This document shows positions 1 to 9,909 of a stretch of 64,000 bases of DNA, piece by piece; positions within the stretch are counted from its first letter, which is position 1, and each line of letters begins with the position of its first letter. The notes below the pieces were generated by a model that was not told the DNA's origin, did not search any database, and was given only the letters and a program-made list of their open reading frames with translations. Both the position numbers and the translations under genes were made by a program. This DNA comes from Dactylonectria macrodidyma (Eukaryota; Ascomycota; Sordariomycetes; Hypocreales; Nectriaceae). Where the stretch lies: NCBI GenBank assembly GCA_020744425.1, contig JAGMUV010000011.1, positions 1,240,001 through 1,304,000 on the forward strand, read 5' to 3'.

Positions 1-420
1 ACCAAGCGCCAAATTTTGGCTTCATGATTGCAAAGTGGCACAGGGGAATGCACAGAGGAGCGTTTGAACAGGGCAGGTTAACGTATTGAGGAGAAGAACC
101 AACATGCAAGCATTATTATTTGGATGTGGGACAGGCCTATATAACTTGTTGTCAAGCGGAAAGCAGGGGTCTCCTTGTGGCGCCACGCAAACATGCCTAA
201 CATGTCCAAGCCGCAATTTCCGACTCATGTACCAGTGCATACGGAGTAATGGATAATCCTCACACTCTACGCTTTTTCCACTCGTTACACTTTTAATATC
301 GTTTATACTCTGTATTCTCTTTATATTCCTTATGCTCTTTGCATGTTTTGTACTTTTTATCGGCGAAAGAAGGGGCTAGCGCTTCTATAGGCGTTACATT
401 GCGATAAGTATGTGACCATT

Positions 421-972
421 GAGATCTTGATTAAAGTTGGAGAATCAGCAGCTGCGACACATTCGTCCTCGAGAGCTGGGAAACTAACTGCAAAACTCTA
501 GGAAAATCTAGAATCAACTGCAAGCAGGACTAGAACGTCAAATATGGTGGTTGCGGAGCAAATGGTGATTGGAAACGCGGCGAACAGCAATGAATCGCTA
601 ACCTAGATAATACATCGGACGGTGCTCTATCTTATGAGCGAACAAAAGATGCTGTAGGCACTCTGGGACGCGTTGATGGAGAACTTGCGAGCGGCGACCA
701 AGGTGGTGAGCGACCAGCTAGAAATGATTTACGAACCCCGGCAGGAAATGCAGACGAGCAAGGCCCAGGCAGTTGAGGACTGGAAGAAGGCTGAAGAACC
801 TCGACAATTGCATGAACAGTCAGCGGAAGAGCTGAAACAGATGTGCGAGCAGCCGATTGAGCAGCTTGGACAGGTGAGAGAACAGGCGGCAGAAGAAACG
901 AAATCATTGTGAGGACAGTCAGAAACAATGGCCAAAAGCATCATGGCCAACAGTGCCCAGACGAGCCCGTAG
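421..972 (+). pseudogene. decayed coiled-coil protein relic
   Basis: One reading frame stays coherent from about 421 to 972 but is cut by stops at 499, 604, 655, 910 and 970. The longest open piece (673-909, about 79 codons) is rich in Glu, Gln, Lys and Ala, with repeated motifs such as EQSAEELKQ and EQPIEQLGQ, as in a long coiled coil. Four of the five stops are TAG and one is TGA, which is what C-to-T change of CAG (Gln) or CGA (Arg) codons would give. I infer a dead coiled-coil gene, possibly hit by RIP-like mutation. The family cannot be named. A short functional peptide from 673-912 is possible but less likely. Confidence 0.35.
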
Positions 973-1268
973 CTATCATATGGAGATGCAGCTGGTACTC
1001 TACCGATAAGCTGACATAGCAATATTCGATCTCTCTTATCTATCTAGATAACTCCATCCTCATCTACTAACACTCTATACTATACTATGAATATTTTATG
1101 AGTTAATGAAGAGGACAAGGTAGAAGGAACGCTCACGCACAAGAAGTAACCGCAATCTCGGGGGTCTTGGTTTAGGATGTAGGACTAGCTCTGGTAGTCG
1201 TGTCATATTCTAAAACCTCGTCTAAGCTCTTTCTAAGTCTACCGCAACAAAGCAAGGCCGTAACTCGT
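973..1268. other. intergenic, 3' side of GH5 gene
   Basis: AT-rich intergenic DNA between the coiled-coil relic and the stop of the GH5 gene. I see no gene here. It should hold the 3' untranslated region of the GH5 gene. Bases 1-420 likewise show no supportable gene, only a T-rich stretch around 285-360. Confidence 0.5.
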
Positions 1269-3653
1269 CTACAGCAAAACCCGATAAAGCTGAATAGCAA
1301 TCGCCAGTAGAACGACTAGCACAGGAACCCCAACGAGCAACTCCTCAAACAGGTAATCAAGCCCCTGTTCCTCAAACCACGCCTCCAGGCTCGGCGGCAC
1401 CAGATCAAGCAACAGATCCGGCGGCCCTCCCTGTCGCCGTTCCTGCACTCTACGGAGAAGGTGCTCTCTAACGTTGGAAATTTCAACAGTCAGGCTGTGG
1501 CGGGACAAATTGCCGTGGCGGACGAGCAGTGTCTGCTTGCTCACGTCGTATGACCAGTCTCCGTCGCTGAGTTTGACGCGGAGCTCGTGCTTAGCGTAGT
1601 GGTAACTGGGCACGAATATCTCTGTCAAGCGAGCTTTGTCCCCTGCCTGCTTCTCGATTGTGGCTTCGCTGCTCCACTCGAAGTCATATCGCAGCGTGCG
1701 ATGATCCCAGTTGGACCGTATGGGGTTGCCGGCAATCTTGGCGGCGTACGGGCGAATAACGACGTCCAACACGCGGCCACCGCGGTACAGTTCGTCGTCC
1801 TCGTGACCGCGGTTTCGGTAGTCCTGACGGCCGGATCCATGGTCATCCACATCGTCGCCATTGATGACGGAGAAATCCTCTTTATTCCATCCGTCACCAT
1901 ACTCAAAGCGATTGTGCGGGTTGTAGTTCCACAGCGTAAATCCCACGGCGTTATCCTCCATGGCGGAAATCAGCGCATTCATCAGCTCCCGCTGCTTGTC
2001 GTACCAGCCCGTCGCAAAGGCGGCGCTGCCGTTGATGTCGTAGGGGATGCCGACCTCGCCGATGACGGTCGGCACGGCACCCAGCGAGAGCCGGCCGTGC
2101 CGGGCCACGTTGCCGATCTGCGTCTTGTAGTTGCGGCGCAGTGCCTGCGCGCCAAAGTAGAGCGCCTTGAGCACGAACATGCCGCGCGAGAGGCCCTGGA
2201 CGTTGACGCTCATGAAGGCGTGGTGCTTGCTGAACAGCACGTTGAGGTCGTAGAAGTGCGGGGCGTAGACGAAGTTGGCGGGGCGGGGCGTGTCGATGAC
2301 GGTCTGGACGGCATATTTCTGCTTCGCCTTCTTGGTGTTTTCCGAAAGCTTGGCTGGCCAGGGGGGAATGAACTCGTTCGGGATGGGCTCGATAAAGGCC
2401 ATCTGACGAGGGGACTTGCGCGAGACACGATCAGAGAACTTTTTCAGAAACGGGGCGTAGCAATCGCGATACCACTCAATCTTGTTCCCTTGGCGCCCTG
2501 GCCGATGATCTGTGTCGAAATACTCTTTGTCCAGTACGACGGGCGCCTTTTTCCTCTCATCCCACTCCCAGACACCGTGGGCTCGCCAGACACACTGGCC
2601 CATGCCACGCCGGGTCTCACCCTCATCAACCAGCCAAGCAGACCGGCCCTTGGGATCGACGACGGATTTGTGGGAAACACGGGTCGGGAAAGGCCACGAT
2701 TTGACATAGAACTTGACCGTCTGGGCGTATCCGCTTCCGAGGGCCAGGGCCTGGGCAAAGGATGGGTAGTGGCCGATGTGCAGGTCCGTATCGTAGTTCC
2801 AGCCGTGGAAATCGTGCAGGTTAACAAGCCCCCGGTGCGGCTCGTTGAGCGGTTCGAAGCCGAGGCATGCTTCGAGGCCGGAGAGGGCGTCGGCGAGCGC
2901 GCCAAAGGCCTCGACGAAGGAATCCTGGAGGTGAGTCTGGATAGACACTTCTTCGGAGCCGTTCTGGCGGCACTTCAACTGCGGGGCGAGGGCATCGCCG
3001 GCCCAAAACAGCGTGGCCATAGTCGACGCAGCCAATTTCTGATATCCCGACGGCCACAAGAACGGACCGCTCGGCTCCCTCTTATCGACGAGGCCATTCG
3101 CTCTCCGCTGCTCATCCTGCCCGTGGACATACGCCGCGCCGGTATCGGTAAAAGCCTCGATATCCAGACCCGCCGCCTCAAACGTCCACCCGGGCGCACC
3201 GCTGCCGCCGCTGAACCGGCTCCAGACGTCCTGATGGGCGCAGACGAAGCACTTGATGCCGTATCGGGGCATCATGTCGACAAGCGCCCGCAGATAGGCG
3301 ATGTACTCGAGATCCAGCTCGTGCGGGCCGGCGTGGCCCAGCGCCTCCCACGTCACGAGCAGACGCACCAGCGGCAAGCCCCAAGCGCGCAGCCGGGCGA
3401 AATGAAGCGGCGCTTCATCAAGGGGAAACGGGCGTCCGGCAAAGGTGACGGTCCGGTGATGCTCGTAGAAGCCGTCGGTGAGGTGGGACAGCCCGTTCGG
3501 CGTCGTCGGCAACTTGCTGGCGCCGGACACATTGAGGCCGCGCAGGGCGAGCACGCGGCCGTAGACGTCGACAAAGGCGCCGTCTTGGATGCGGATTGGG
3601 CCGCCTAGAGCCGCGTCCGAGAGGTCGTGTGCGGCAAACGTCTCCTCGGCCAT
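1269..3653 (-). CDS. GH5 steryl-beta-glucosidase / endoglycoceramidase-like hydrolase
   Basis: Single-exon gene of 794 codons. The protein matches the fungal GH5 subgroup containing yeast Egh1 and the EGCrP enzymes, which hydrolyse glucose from sterol glucosides or glucosylceramide. The barrel starts near residue 20 (LRGLNVSGASKLP). The likely acid/base is Glu271 in FEPLNEPHRG and the likely nucleophile is Glu533 in VIGEVGIP. A C-terminal beta-rich domain follows. The last ~25 residues are a hydrophobic anchor (LLVGVPVLVVLLAIAIQ), suggesting membrane attachment; there is no N-terminal signal peptide. The frame extends four codons upstream to a TTG, but the first ATG (3651-3653, MAEETF) is the better start. 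A 673-codon frame on the opposite strand is a shadow. The subfamily assignment is good; the exact lipid substrate is inferred. Confidence 0.9.
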   Translation of the reverse strand: MAEETFAAHDLSDAALGGPIRIQDGAFVDVYGRVLALRGLNVSGASKLPTTPNGLSHLTDGFYEHHRTVTFAGRPFPLDEAPLHFARLRAWGLPLVRLLVTWEALGHAGPHELDLEYIAYLRALVDMMPRYGIKCFVCAHQDVWSRFSGGSGAPGWTFEAAGLDIEAFTDTGAAYVHGQDEQRRANGLVDKREPSGPFLWPSGYQKLAASTMATLFWAGDALAPQLKCRQNGSEEVSIQTHLQDSFVEAFGALADALSGLEACLGFEPLNEPHRGLVNLHDFHGWNYDTDLHIGHYPSFAQALALGSGYAQTVKFYVKSWPFPTRVSHKSVVDPKGRSAWLVDEGETRRGMGQCVWRAHGVWEWDERKKAPVVLDKEYFDTDHRPGRQGNKIEWYRDCYAPFLKKFSDRVSRKSPRQMAFIEPIPNEFIPPWPAKLSENTKKAKQKYAVQTVIDTPRPANFVYAPHFYDLNVLFSKHHAFMSVNVQGLSRGMFVLKALYFGAQALRRNYKTQIGNVARHGRLSLGAVPTVIGEVGIPYDINGSAAFATGWYDKQRELMNALISAMEDNAVGFTLWNYNPHNRFEYGDGWNKEDFSVINGDDVDDHGSGRQDYRNRGHEDDELYRGGRVLDVVIRPYAAKIAGNPIRSNWDHRTLRYDFEWSSEATIEKQAGDKARLTEIFVPSYHYAKHELRVKLSDGDWSYDVSKQTLLVRHGNLSRHSLTVEISNVREHLLRRVQERRQGGPPDLLLDLVPPSLEAWFEEQGLDYLFEELLVGVPVLVVLLAIAIQLYRVLL

Positions 3654-4076
3654 GGTTTGTCTCAATTGGGGTTGACTGATGGTTGATAGTCTAGTGTTGC
3701 GGACACGTTTAGATCGCCGGGTTTAGCGGTGACGTTGGGCTTCCCGGGATGCTGCAGGCTCCAGCATTTGGCAACTCCTCCACCTGGTTGCATTAGTGCC
3801 TAAGAATTCGCAGCATCGCAGATTACACCATCGACCTGATATCACGGCCTAGGAAATATGCAAAAGATCATCTTGGGAAATCATCTGGGAATAGTAAGAA
3901 AACCGTCGCTGTCGGTATTGAGCGTGTTTGTAAATGCTTATCCAAGCTGAGAATCTACACATTATATAAAACAAAACACGGACTAATCATCGCTTGTGGG
4001 TAATACGCTGAAGCTCATAACACCGATCCAAAATCCATTGCCTCTTCCTTTCTTTTCATCGGATCCCTTGCTTCCG
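3654..4076. other. intergenic region upstream of GH5 gene
   Basis: About 420 bp between two minus-strand genes. It should hold the promoter of the GH5 gene and the 3' end of the large membrane protein gene. No other feature was recognised. Confidence 0.5.
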
Positions 4077-6827
4077 TCATCGAATCCCCGTGGCCGTCTT
4101 GACCCTCCGCGTCGCCTTCTCGCCCCACTCCATCATCTGTATCGCCGGTGACCGCACCGTCACAAGCCGATCCTGCGAGACATCACCCTCGAGCCCGAAG
4201 CCGGCCGTCTTCTCGCCGGAATACGTCGGCACCATGCCGAAGCCCACCTTGACGTTCTTGGGCTTTGTACCCTCCCATTGCACCGTGTTGAGGCTCTGCC
4301 CGCGCGTCGCCGCTACAATCGACGAGAACTTGTTGTCGCGGAACACGCCGCCTTCCTCCTGGATCGCCACCAGCCCAGATATCACGCCCGCCGTCGCGAA
4401 CACCATGGCCACCGCGTACACGATCCACAGCTCCATCTTGCGGTACACGTACGAGTTAGCGGTACGCGACCGCGTGCACGCGTACTTGCTCGCGGCGCCG
4501 CCCTCGGCTACGCCCGTGGGCTTGGACGGGTCGCTGGCCCACGACACGGCAAGGAACTGCGGGTTGGATAGCAGCGAGAGAATGATCTCCTCGTAGAACT
4601 TCTCCACCTCCGTGCGGAAGTTCTTGACGGGTAGGTAGTTGCGCATCTCGAGCAGCCGTGTCTCGATGATGTCGCTCTCGACTACGTAGTAGGGCATGGC
4701 GATGGTGCCGTTGATCATGCTGCGCATCATCTTACCCAGCGAGTGGTACGCCCCGATGCGCCGGTACTTGGCCACGTCCTTGGGGAATACGTAGTTAGTA
4801 GACGGCACAGCGGTCGTGTTGTCCATGGTGCCGTCGTTAGCGAACTGCCCGGGGAGGTATCTCGTGTCGATAACCTTACGAAGGTAGTCACGCTTCTTGA
4901 CCTTGTACGTCTGCATGCCGCTGGTGTAGTTGAACTGGACCGAGTACTGGGTCTCGTAGTGCTCGCAGCCAAAGATCTTGGGCGTGTAGGCCGTGTCCCA
5001 GCCCTTGGCGGTGCGGTTTGGAGGCTGGCGCTGGGACAGGTCGTCGACGTGGGCGTATCCGATCCAAATGATGGGTTCGGTCCGAAAGGCGCCAAAGTTA
5101 GTCGGGTACGGCGGATCCATCTTGGGGTTTCCTCTAGCGCCCGTGTCGAGCTGCTGGTCGGCGTAGTCGCCCTGGCTGGTGACGGCGAGGTACGAATAGT
5201 TGCCCACAGGGATGATGGAGTCGGTGGTAAAGGGCGCCGTCGACTTGCCCAGCTTCTTGACCTTAGATCCCTTTCCGGAGGCCACTTCCGTGCACTTGTA
5301 CGCGGGGGCCACAAAGTCAATCACGAAGGAGCAGTTCCATCCGGCACCACACGTCTGCTCCGGCGCACCCTTGCGCATCGTGGCTTGCTGGAGATAGGCG
5401 GCGCGCCAGGCCAGCTGCTTGAACTGGGAGCTGCTCTCAGTCCAGTAGTCGAAGGAGTTGGGGTCCAGCGGGTCGGGCTCTCCGCCATCGGTGGTAGTGT
5501 TCCAGAGGGAGACGGATAGGCCGTAGAGGCCCTCGATGGAGATGGGTGAGCGCCACTCGTTTTGCTCTTCGTGAGTAAAGTTGAGGGTGCGGATTGACGG
5601 GCATTCGGCCTGTAATTGTTGTGTTCGGGGTGTAACGGAGAGTGTTTCGGAGGTTAAAATGACGATGAGAGGCGTACACCAGATGTATACCGCCAGACAC
5701 ATAGCGAGCTTCGCACTACGCAGAGCCTCCCAATTGAACAGCGCAGACAGGTCCTCAGCCGCCGCAAAAAGTGAGTCAACAGCTGCAAGACTCAGAATCT
5801 TGCGGCGGACCATCATCCACACGCGCTGGCGAAAAGCGAGAATGACCGAGGTGACAAAGTTGGCCTTGGCCAGAAAGGCCAGCAACGTGCCATACCGCAG
5901 CATGCGCGACTGATTATCAGCCTCCTTGCCATTGAGGTTGTTATAGAAGACGTGGTGACCGGCGGCGAAGAGGAACCCCGCTAGCAGGAAGCAGCACATG
6001 CTCCAAGCCTGCGACCAGAAGCCTTGCCACCAGGCGATGAAGCGGAAGAAGGCATTGCGCTGTTGCCAGGGCCTCGTCTGCCTCGGGTAGCCTTGTCCCT
6101 GGCCCGGCGATACTCGACCAACTTCTTCCACCCGCGTCTGGTGCAAAAGATGCGCCTGGCTCTCCTGAGCCGTCTGCTCCCCGAGAAACCGGGGGTTCGT
6201 TGGCTGCGGAAACGTCTCCCACGGCGTCGCAGGGCTGCCGAAGCTGGAGTGTCCGAGATCGCTCTGCGCGGTTGGAGCGGGCACTTGGCCGAAGTATCCT
6301 GGCGATTCGGGTCCCGAGGAGAATGTGTTTGCGTTGTGCGGCGTCTCGGGCGAGATGGCTGCGTAGCCCCGGTGCGAGTGGTGCTGCGACGGGCCCATGG
6401 CGGGCTGAGGCGACGAGCCTAAGAAGCCGTGTTGCGGAGGCGAGTGTTGCTGCTGCTGGGTCGTCGTAAACGCGTGCTGGGGGATTTGTGGTGATGAATA
6501 ATGTTGCTGAGATTGGTATTGCTGTTGTGCTTGGAATTCGGGTTGTGGTGGTGAATATTGCTGCTGTGGTAATGATGAGTATTGTTGAGCTGCAAACTCG
6601 CGCTGTGAAGCCAGTGGTGACGGCTGCGGTGTCGGCCGAGTTGCAGGCGCCACGTATCCGCGGAACGTCGTCTCTGGTGACTGAGGCGACACGGGTTCGT
6701 GATCGTTTCCTCCTTGACTGTAATTCGCCCCAAATTGATTCCCTACAAAATGCCTTCTCGTCGCGTTGTCGTCGTGCGGGTTCTCTCTCGTCGGTCGCCA
6801 GTCGGCGGGGTTGGAGTAGGGCTCCAT
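4077..6827 (-). CDS. large fungal multi-pass membrane protein with Q/P-rich N-terminus
   Basis: Uninterrupted frame of 916 codons from the ATG at 6825-6827 (MEPYSNPADW); the in-frame GTG further upstream is not needed. Residues ~1-250 are low-complexity, rich in Gln, Ser, Pro and Tyr, with many QQQ and SPPQ runs, and probably cytosolic and disordered. Three hydrophobic segments follow: around WSMCCFLLAGFLFAAG, around LLAFLAKANFVTSVILAF, and around LAMCLAVYIWCTPLIVIL. Then comes a ~400-residue Cys-containing, N-glycosylation-rich region and a last membrane segment (MELWIVYAVAMVFATAGVIS). The tail after it carries the motif FRDNKFSSIVAATRG. This layout is shared by a widespread Pezizomycotina membrane-protein family that databases sometimes label formylmethionine deformylase-like. 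I see no deformylase motif, so function is unknown. Confidence 0.8.
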   Translation of the reverse strand: MEPYSNPADWRPTRENPHDDNATRRHFVGNQFGANYSQGGNDHEPVSPQSPETTFRGYVAPATRPTPQPSPLASQREFAAQQYSSLPQQQYSPPQPEFQAQQQYQSQQHYSSPQIPQHAFTTTQQQQHSPPQHGFLGSSPQPAMGPSQHHSHRGYAAISPETPHNANTFSSGPESPGYFGQVPAPTAQSDLGHSSFGSPATPWETFPQPTNPRFLGEQTAQESQAHLLHQTRVEEVGRVSPGQGQGYPRQTRPWQQRNAFFRFIAWWQGFWSQAWSMCCFLLAGFLFAAGHHVFYNNLNGKEADNQSRMLRYGTLLAFLAKANFVTSVILAFRQRVWMMVRRKILSLAAVDSLFAAAEDLSALFNWEALRSAKLAMCLAVYIWCTPLIVILTSETLSVTPRTQQLQAECPSIRTLNFTHEEQNEWRSPISIEGLYGLSVSLWNTTTDGGEPDPLDPNSFDYWTESSSQFKQLAWRAAYLQQATMRKGAPEQTCGAGWNCSFVIDFVAPAYKCTEVASGKGSKVKKLGKSTAPFTTDSIIPVGNYSYLAVTSQGDYADQQLDTGARGNPKMDPPYPTNFGAFRTEPIIWIGYAHVDDLSQRQPPNRTAKGWDTAYTPKIFGCEHYETQYSVQFNYTSGMQTYKVKKRDYLRKVIDTRYLPGQFANDGTMDNTTAVPSTNYVFPKDVAKYRRIGAYHSLGKMMRSMINGTIAMPYYVVESDIIETRLLEMRNYLPVKNFRTEVEKFYEEIILSLLSNPQFLAVSWASDPSKPTGVAEGGAASKYACTRSRTANSYVYRKMELWIVYAVAMVFATAGVISGLVAIQEEGGVFRDNKFSSIVAATRGQSLNTVQWEGTKPKNVKVGFGMVPTYSGEKTAGFGLEGDVSQDRLVTVRSPAIQMMEWGEKATRRVKTATGIR

Positions 6828-9800
6828 CGCGTCGGAGGGGTGGGCGGCCACGGGACCGATAATGGGAAAAAAAAAACAGTGACGACAACGACTAGATCAG
6901 AAAGACTGGAGGTAGCTGAATGGTAAACCACCGCACGAGTGGCTAGCTGGCTGGCTACGTTGGGTCGCAGAGGCGGCGGATGGGATGCAGACTGGTTCTT
7001 AACTAGACGGACGCTAGCTAGCTACAACAGCAAACAAAGCTTGCCCAACACTCCACAGAAAAGGTAGCACAACGATGTCCCATATTAAGAAGCATGGCCC
7101 GTCTAGACGGGCGGCACTAAGATGAAATAAACAACAGGCACATAATCCATGATTGCCCGCGTGGGCTCTGCCACTTTTGTTCTGGGCTATATTAGGATGC
7201 AGCAGGCCTACCGTCGGTTGAGGCGTGTTCCAGACTGCCACCCAGGTCAAGGCCGCCCCTCATCACAAGTCGCATCTCCAGCGTCGTCTCAGCCCTAATT
7301 AGCGAGGCTTCTTCAACATAATCCTCTCCCGTCTTTGCGTCTCTCTAACGCCTCCACCCCCAAAATCAACCTTGAGTTCGGCAAATGTGCAAGCCCGTCC
7401 CACATCTGAGCCCCCAACCCGTCCAATGGTACAGGGAGCTGGATCCTTGAAAAAGCGACAGGTCCCCGTTGGGCGGACCGGGCAGCTGCAGTCAGCAACA
7501 TGGATCCGGGGGCTGAATAGCGCGTGGGTCACACTTCTTTGGTTGTTGCTGCGGACGGGACGAGGGAGAACTGCGGGCAGGGAGAAAAGAGCTGCGGTCA
7601 CCTTGTGGGCCGGCCGGGAGCGAACCATTGAATCGGTGGCTTGGATCTTGTCCCGTCCCGGTCTCGTCTACATGCCTTTTGTACCACGTCTTTGTCGTCT
7701 TGGGCGTGTTTACCATTGTTCATTGTTATCACGTCTACCGCGTCTGCACCACATCTACCAGGTCTACACCATGCCCATGTACGTAGCATCACAATCTTCA
7801 ACGTCGGCGTCTAAAAAGATACGAAATGCAGCAGCCAGGAAATGATCGCCGACTAGACCACACCCATGGCTCTCGGCCACCTGGGTTTCAGGGTTCATCC
7901 ATCTGGCGCTCCTAGCGTAACTCCTCCACTCCACAGCCCTGTTGAATCCCGGTCGAGACCCTTGATTTGACTGGTACAGCCCCTCTGTTAAAACTCCCCC
8001 ATTGCAGACCCGTCTGCCGCCGTCGCGACCTTGAACTAAGCTTACCTTTTTGCGAGCATCTAAAAAAGCGAGGTGGAAAAGGCGAAAGGGGGCTGGATCT
8101 CTCTAGTTGCCCCTCCCAGGTTCTCGGCCCCCACAGCCCAGCTCGAGAGCCGAGAAGGGGACGCCTCAATGCCAAGTCAAGCCCTGTGTGGCGGTGAATG
8201 TAACATTTTCCAACCCGTCCGTCCATTTCCTCTTCCCTGCTGCTCGGGTACTGCGCAATCGACATGCGAAATTGGGAATCTGCATGTGCATCACGCCAGA
8301 TTCATCCAGCAAGGGGTTCCAAAAGAGATTTTTCAACGGCGTTCTGATAACCATCGACCGGATTTGGGTCAATCTGCAATCCTGGGTGTCTGTCTTGGAA
8401 TCATCTGAGCTCTGTTTGTTGTTCCATCCTCCTGACCCACTGCATAAACAGCCACCCACTCGGTCTCACCAGCGAAGAAAAACGTCTGCGAGCATGTTTC
8501 ACTGAACTGCGCTGAATCAGCTCATCAAGAGCCTAGGAAATTGCCTTCATCATCTCGCCTCTCTAGTGAGCCATCGCAGCACCTTCGTCGTCGAGTGGCA
8601 ACATCCTCGCCCCCCGGGATTCCACATGTCACAGGTTTGATCCTTCCAGTAGGGCTGTCACACGCGATGCAGCTTCTCAGGCCAAACAAGTGCGAGAATA
8701 TGCAGACGGGCAGTCCTTTTCCCCGTCAATCACATATTCACCCTCCATGACCACCATCATACGCTCTTCCCCGCAGAAAGTATTCCGGATTTCTCCAGCT
8801 ATCAATTGGAGCTACTGAACTTTCTCCACACCCACGGCTAGTGAGGCGGCGCTGAGCATGACATATCCAAGCCTTTCCCACCACGAAGCGGCCGGATCGA
8901 AGCGTGCCCGTCATGGTGTGAGGGCTAGGTGGTCAGACGGCATGCAGGCGCGAAGCTATCTCGTGGCGCGGGATGTGGCCTAGCGTATTATAGCCCAGGA
9001 AATTGTTCACTTAGACGGACGCCAATAAAGTCTCATAGCCCCCGGAGCTTCTCTTCCCGAATCCGCCCCGCCATTATCACCTTTTTAAATGGTTGAGATG
9101 ATTTGCGATTGCATTGTGTGCGACCAGCAGCGATATAGCCTTGAAGAGTCAATGTTCAGTGGCTCGCCTGCGGATATGCACAATTCGATAGACGCATCCA
9201 ATAGAGACCCTAAGCATGGTTTGCAGAGATATACACTGCGATGTGGCACAGCTAGAGCTGTAGGGTAGCGTCCGATCGATACTTCGAATTCTGGGGCTCA
9301 TGCTTGACACGATCTGAGGCTGACATGCCACAGAGCAACTGCTGTTTCTATCAGTCGCATACCAGAAACCACAGTCATATGTCCATGTATTTCTCTCAAT
9401 GTATTCTACAAGACGTGATCCCATGTTCCCCTGCATCTTCCATGAGTCTTCGACGAATGTCTAGCATTGCCCCAATGGAAACAGGATGGCAAGGTCTGGG
9501 CTGTGGAATTGAGAGCATGAGATGTCGGCCTATGCGCCGCTAGAGTGAAGGTGTATTAGTAGCGGAGACTGTCAGCTCTAAGTCCATACCCTGGATACTG
9601 ATCGATATCCAATCCCTTTACTGCATGGGCTTGAGCACCTCGGAAAATTTGGAAGTTGACCAACAGCACGTCAAGAAAATGGTTATGATAAAAGTGGATG
9701 GGAACCAAAAAGCATATCTTCCTCTGGGCAATTATAGCTGTTGTTGAAACTATTGGATATGGAATTATCACTAGGCCACAAGATGTATCTGTGTACGGAG

Positions 9801-9909
9801 AGAATTGTCTAGGAGTTCCAAGTTATCTCCCCCCGAACAGAAGCCTTAATATAGCAATGATGGGGGACTTGGCCTCATTACACCTTGCACGCCACTGAGT
9901 AGCCCAAGC
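6828..9909. other. 3.1 kb region without a recognisable gene
   Basis: Upstream of the membrane-protein gene and downstream of the MFS gene. Only short frames occur (longest ~157 codons), none with a domain, signal peptide or family-like composition. Near the membrane-protein start there is an A-run (about 6867-6876) and GCTAGC/GGCTGG repeats around 6938-7022. It may hold a long promoter, a 5' leader or a non-coding RNA gene; nothing in the sequence decides this. Confidence 0.4.

Noticed and set aside
1587..3608. 673-codon open frame on the plus strand opposite the GH5 gene
   Set aside because: It is a mirror of the GC-rich codon pattern of the real GH5 gene; it shows no domain and the GH5 catalytic motifs lie on the other strand.
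4743..5519. 258-codon frame on the plus strand
   Set aside because: Shadow of the membrane-protein gene; low-complexity translation without any recognisable motif.
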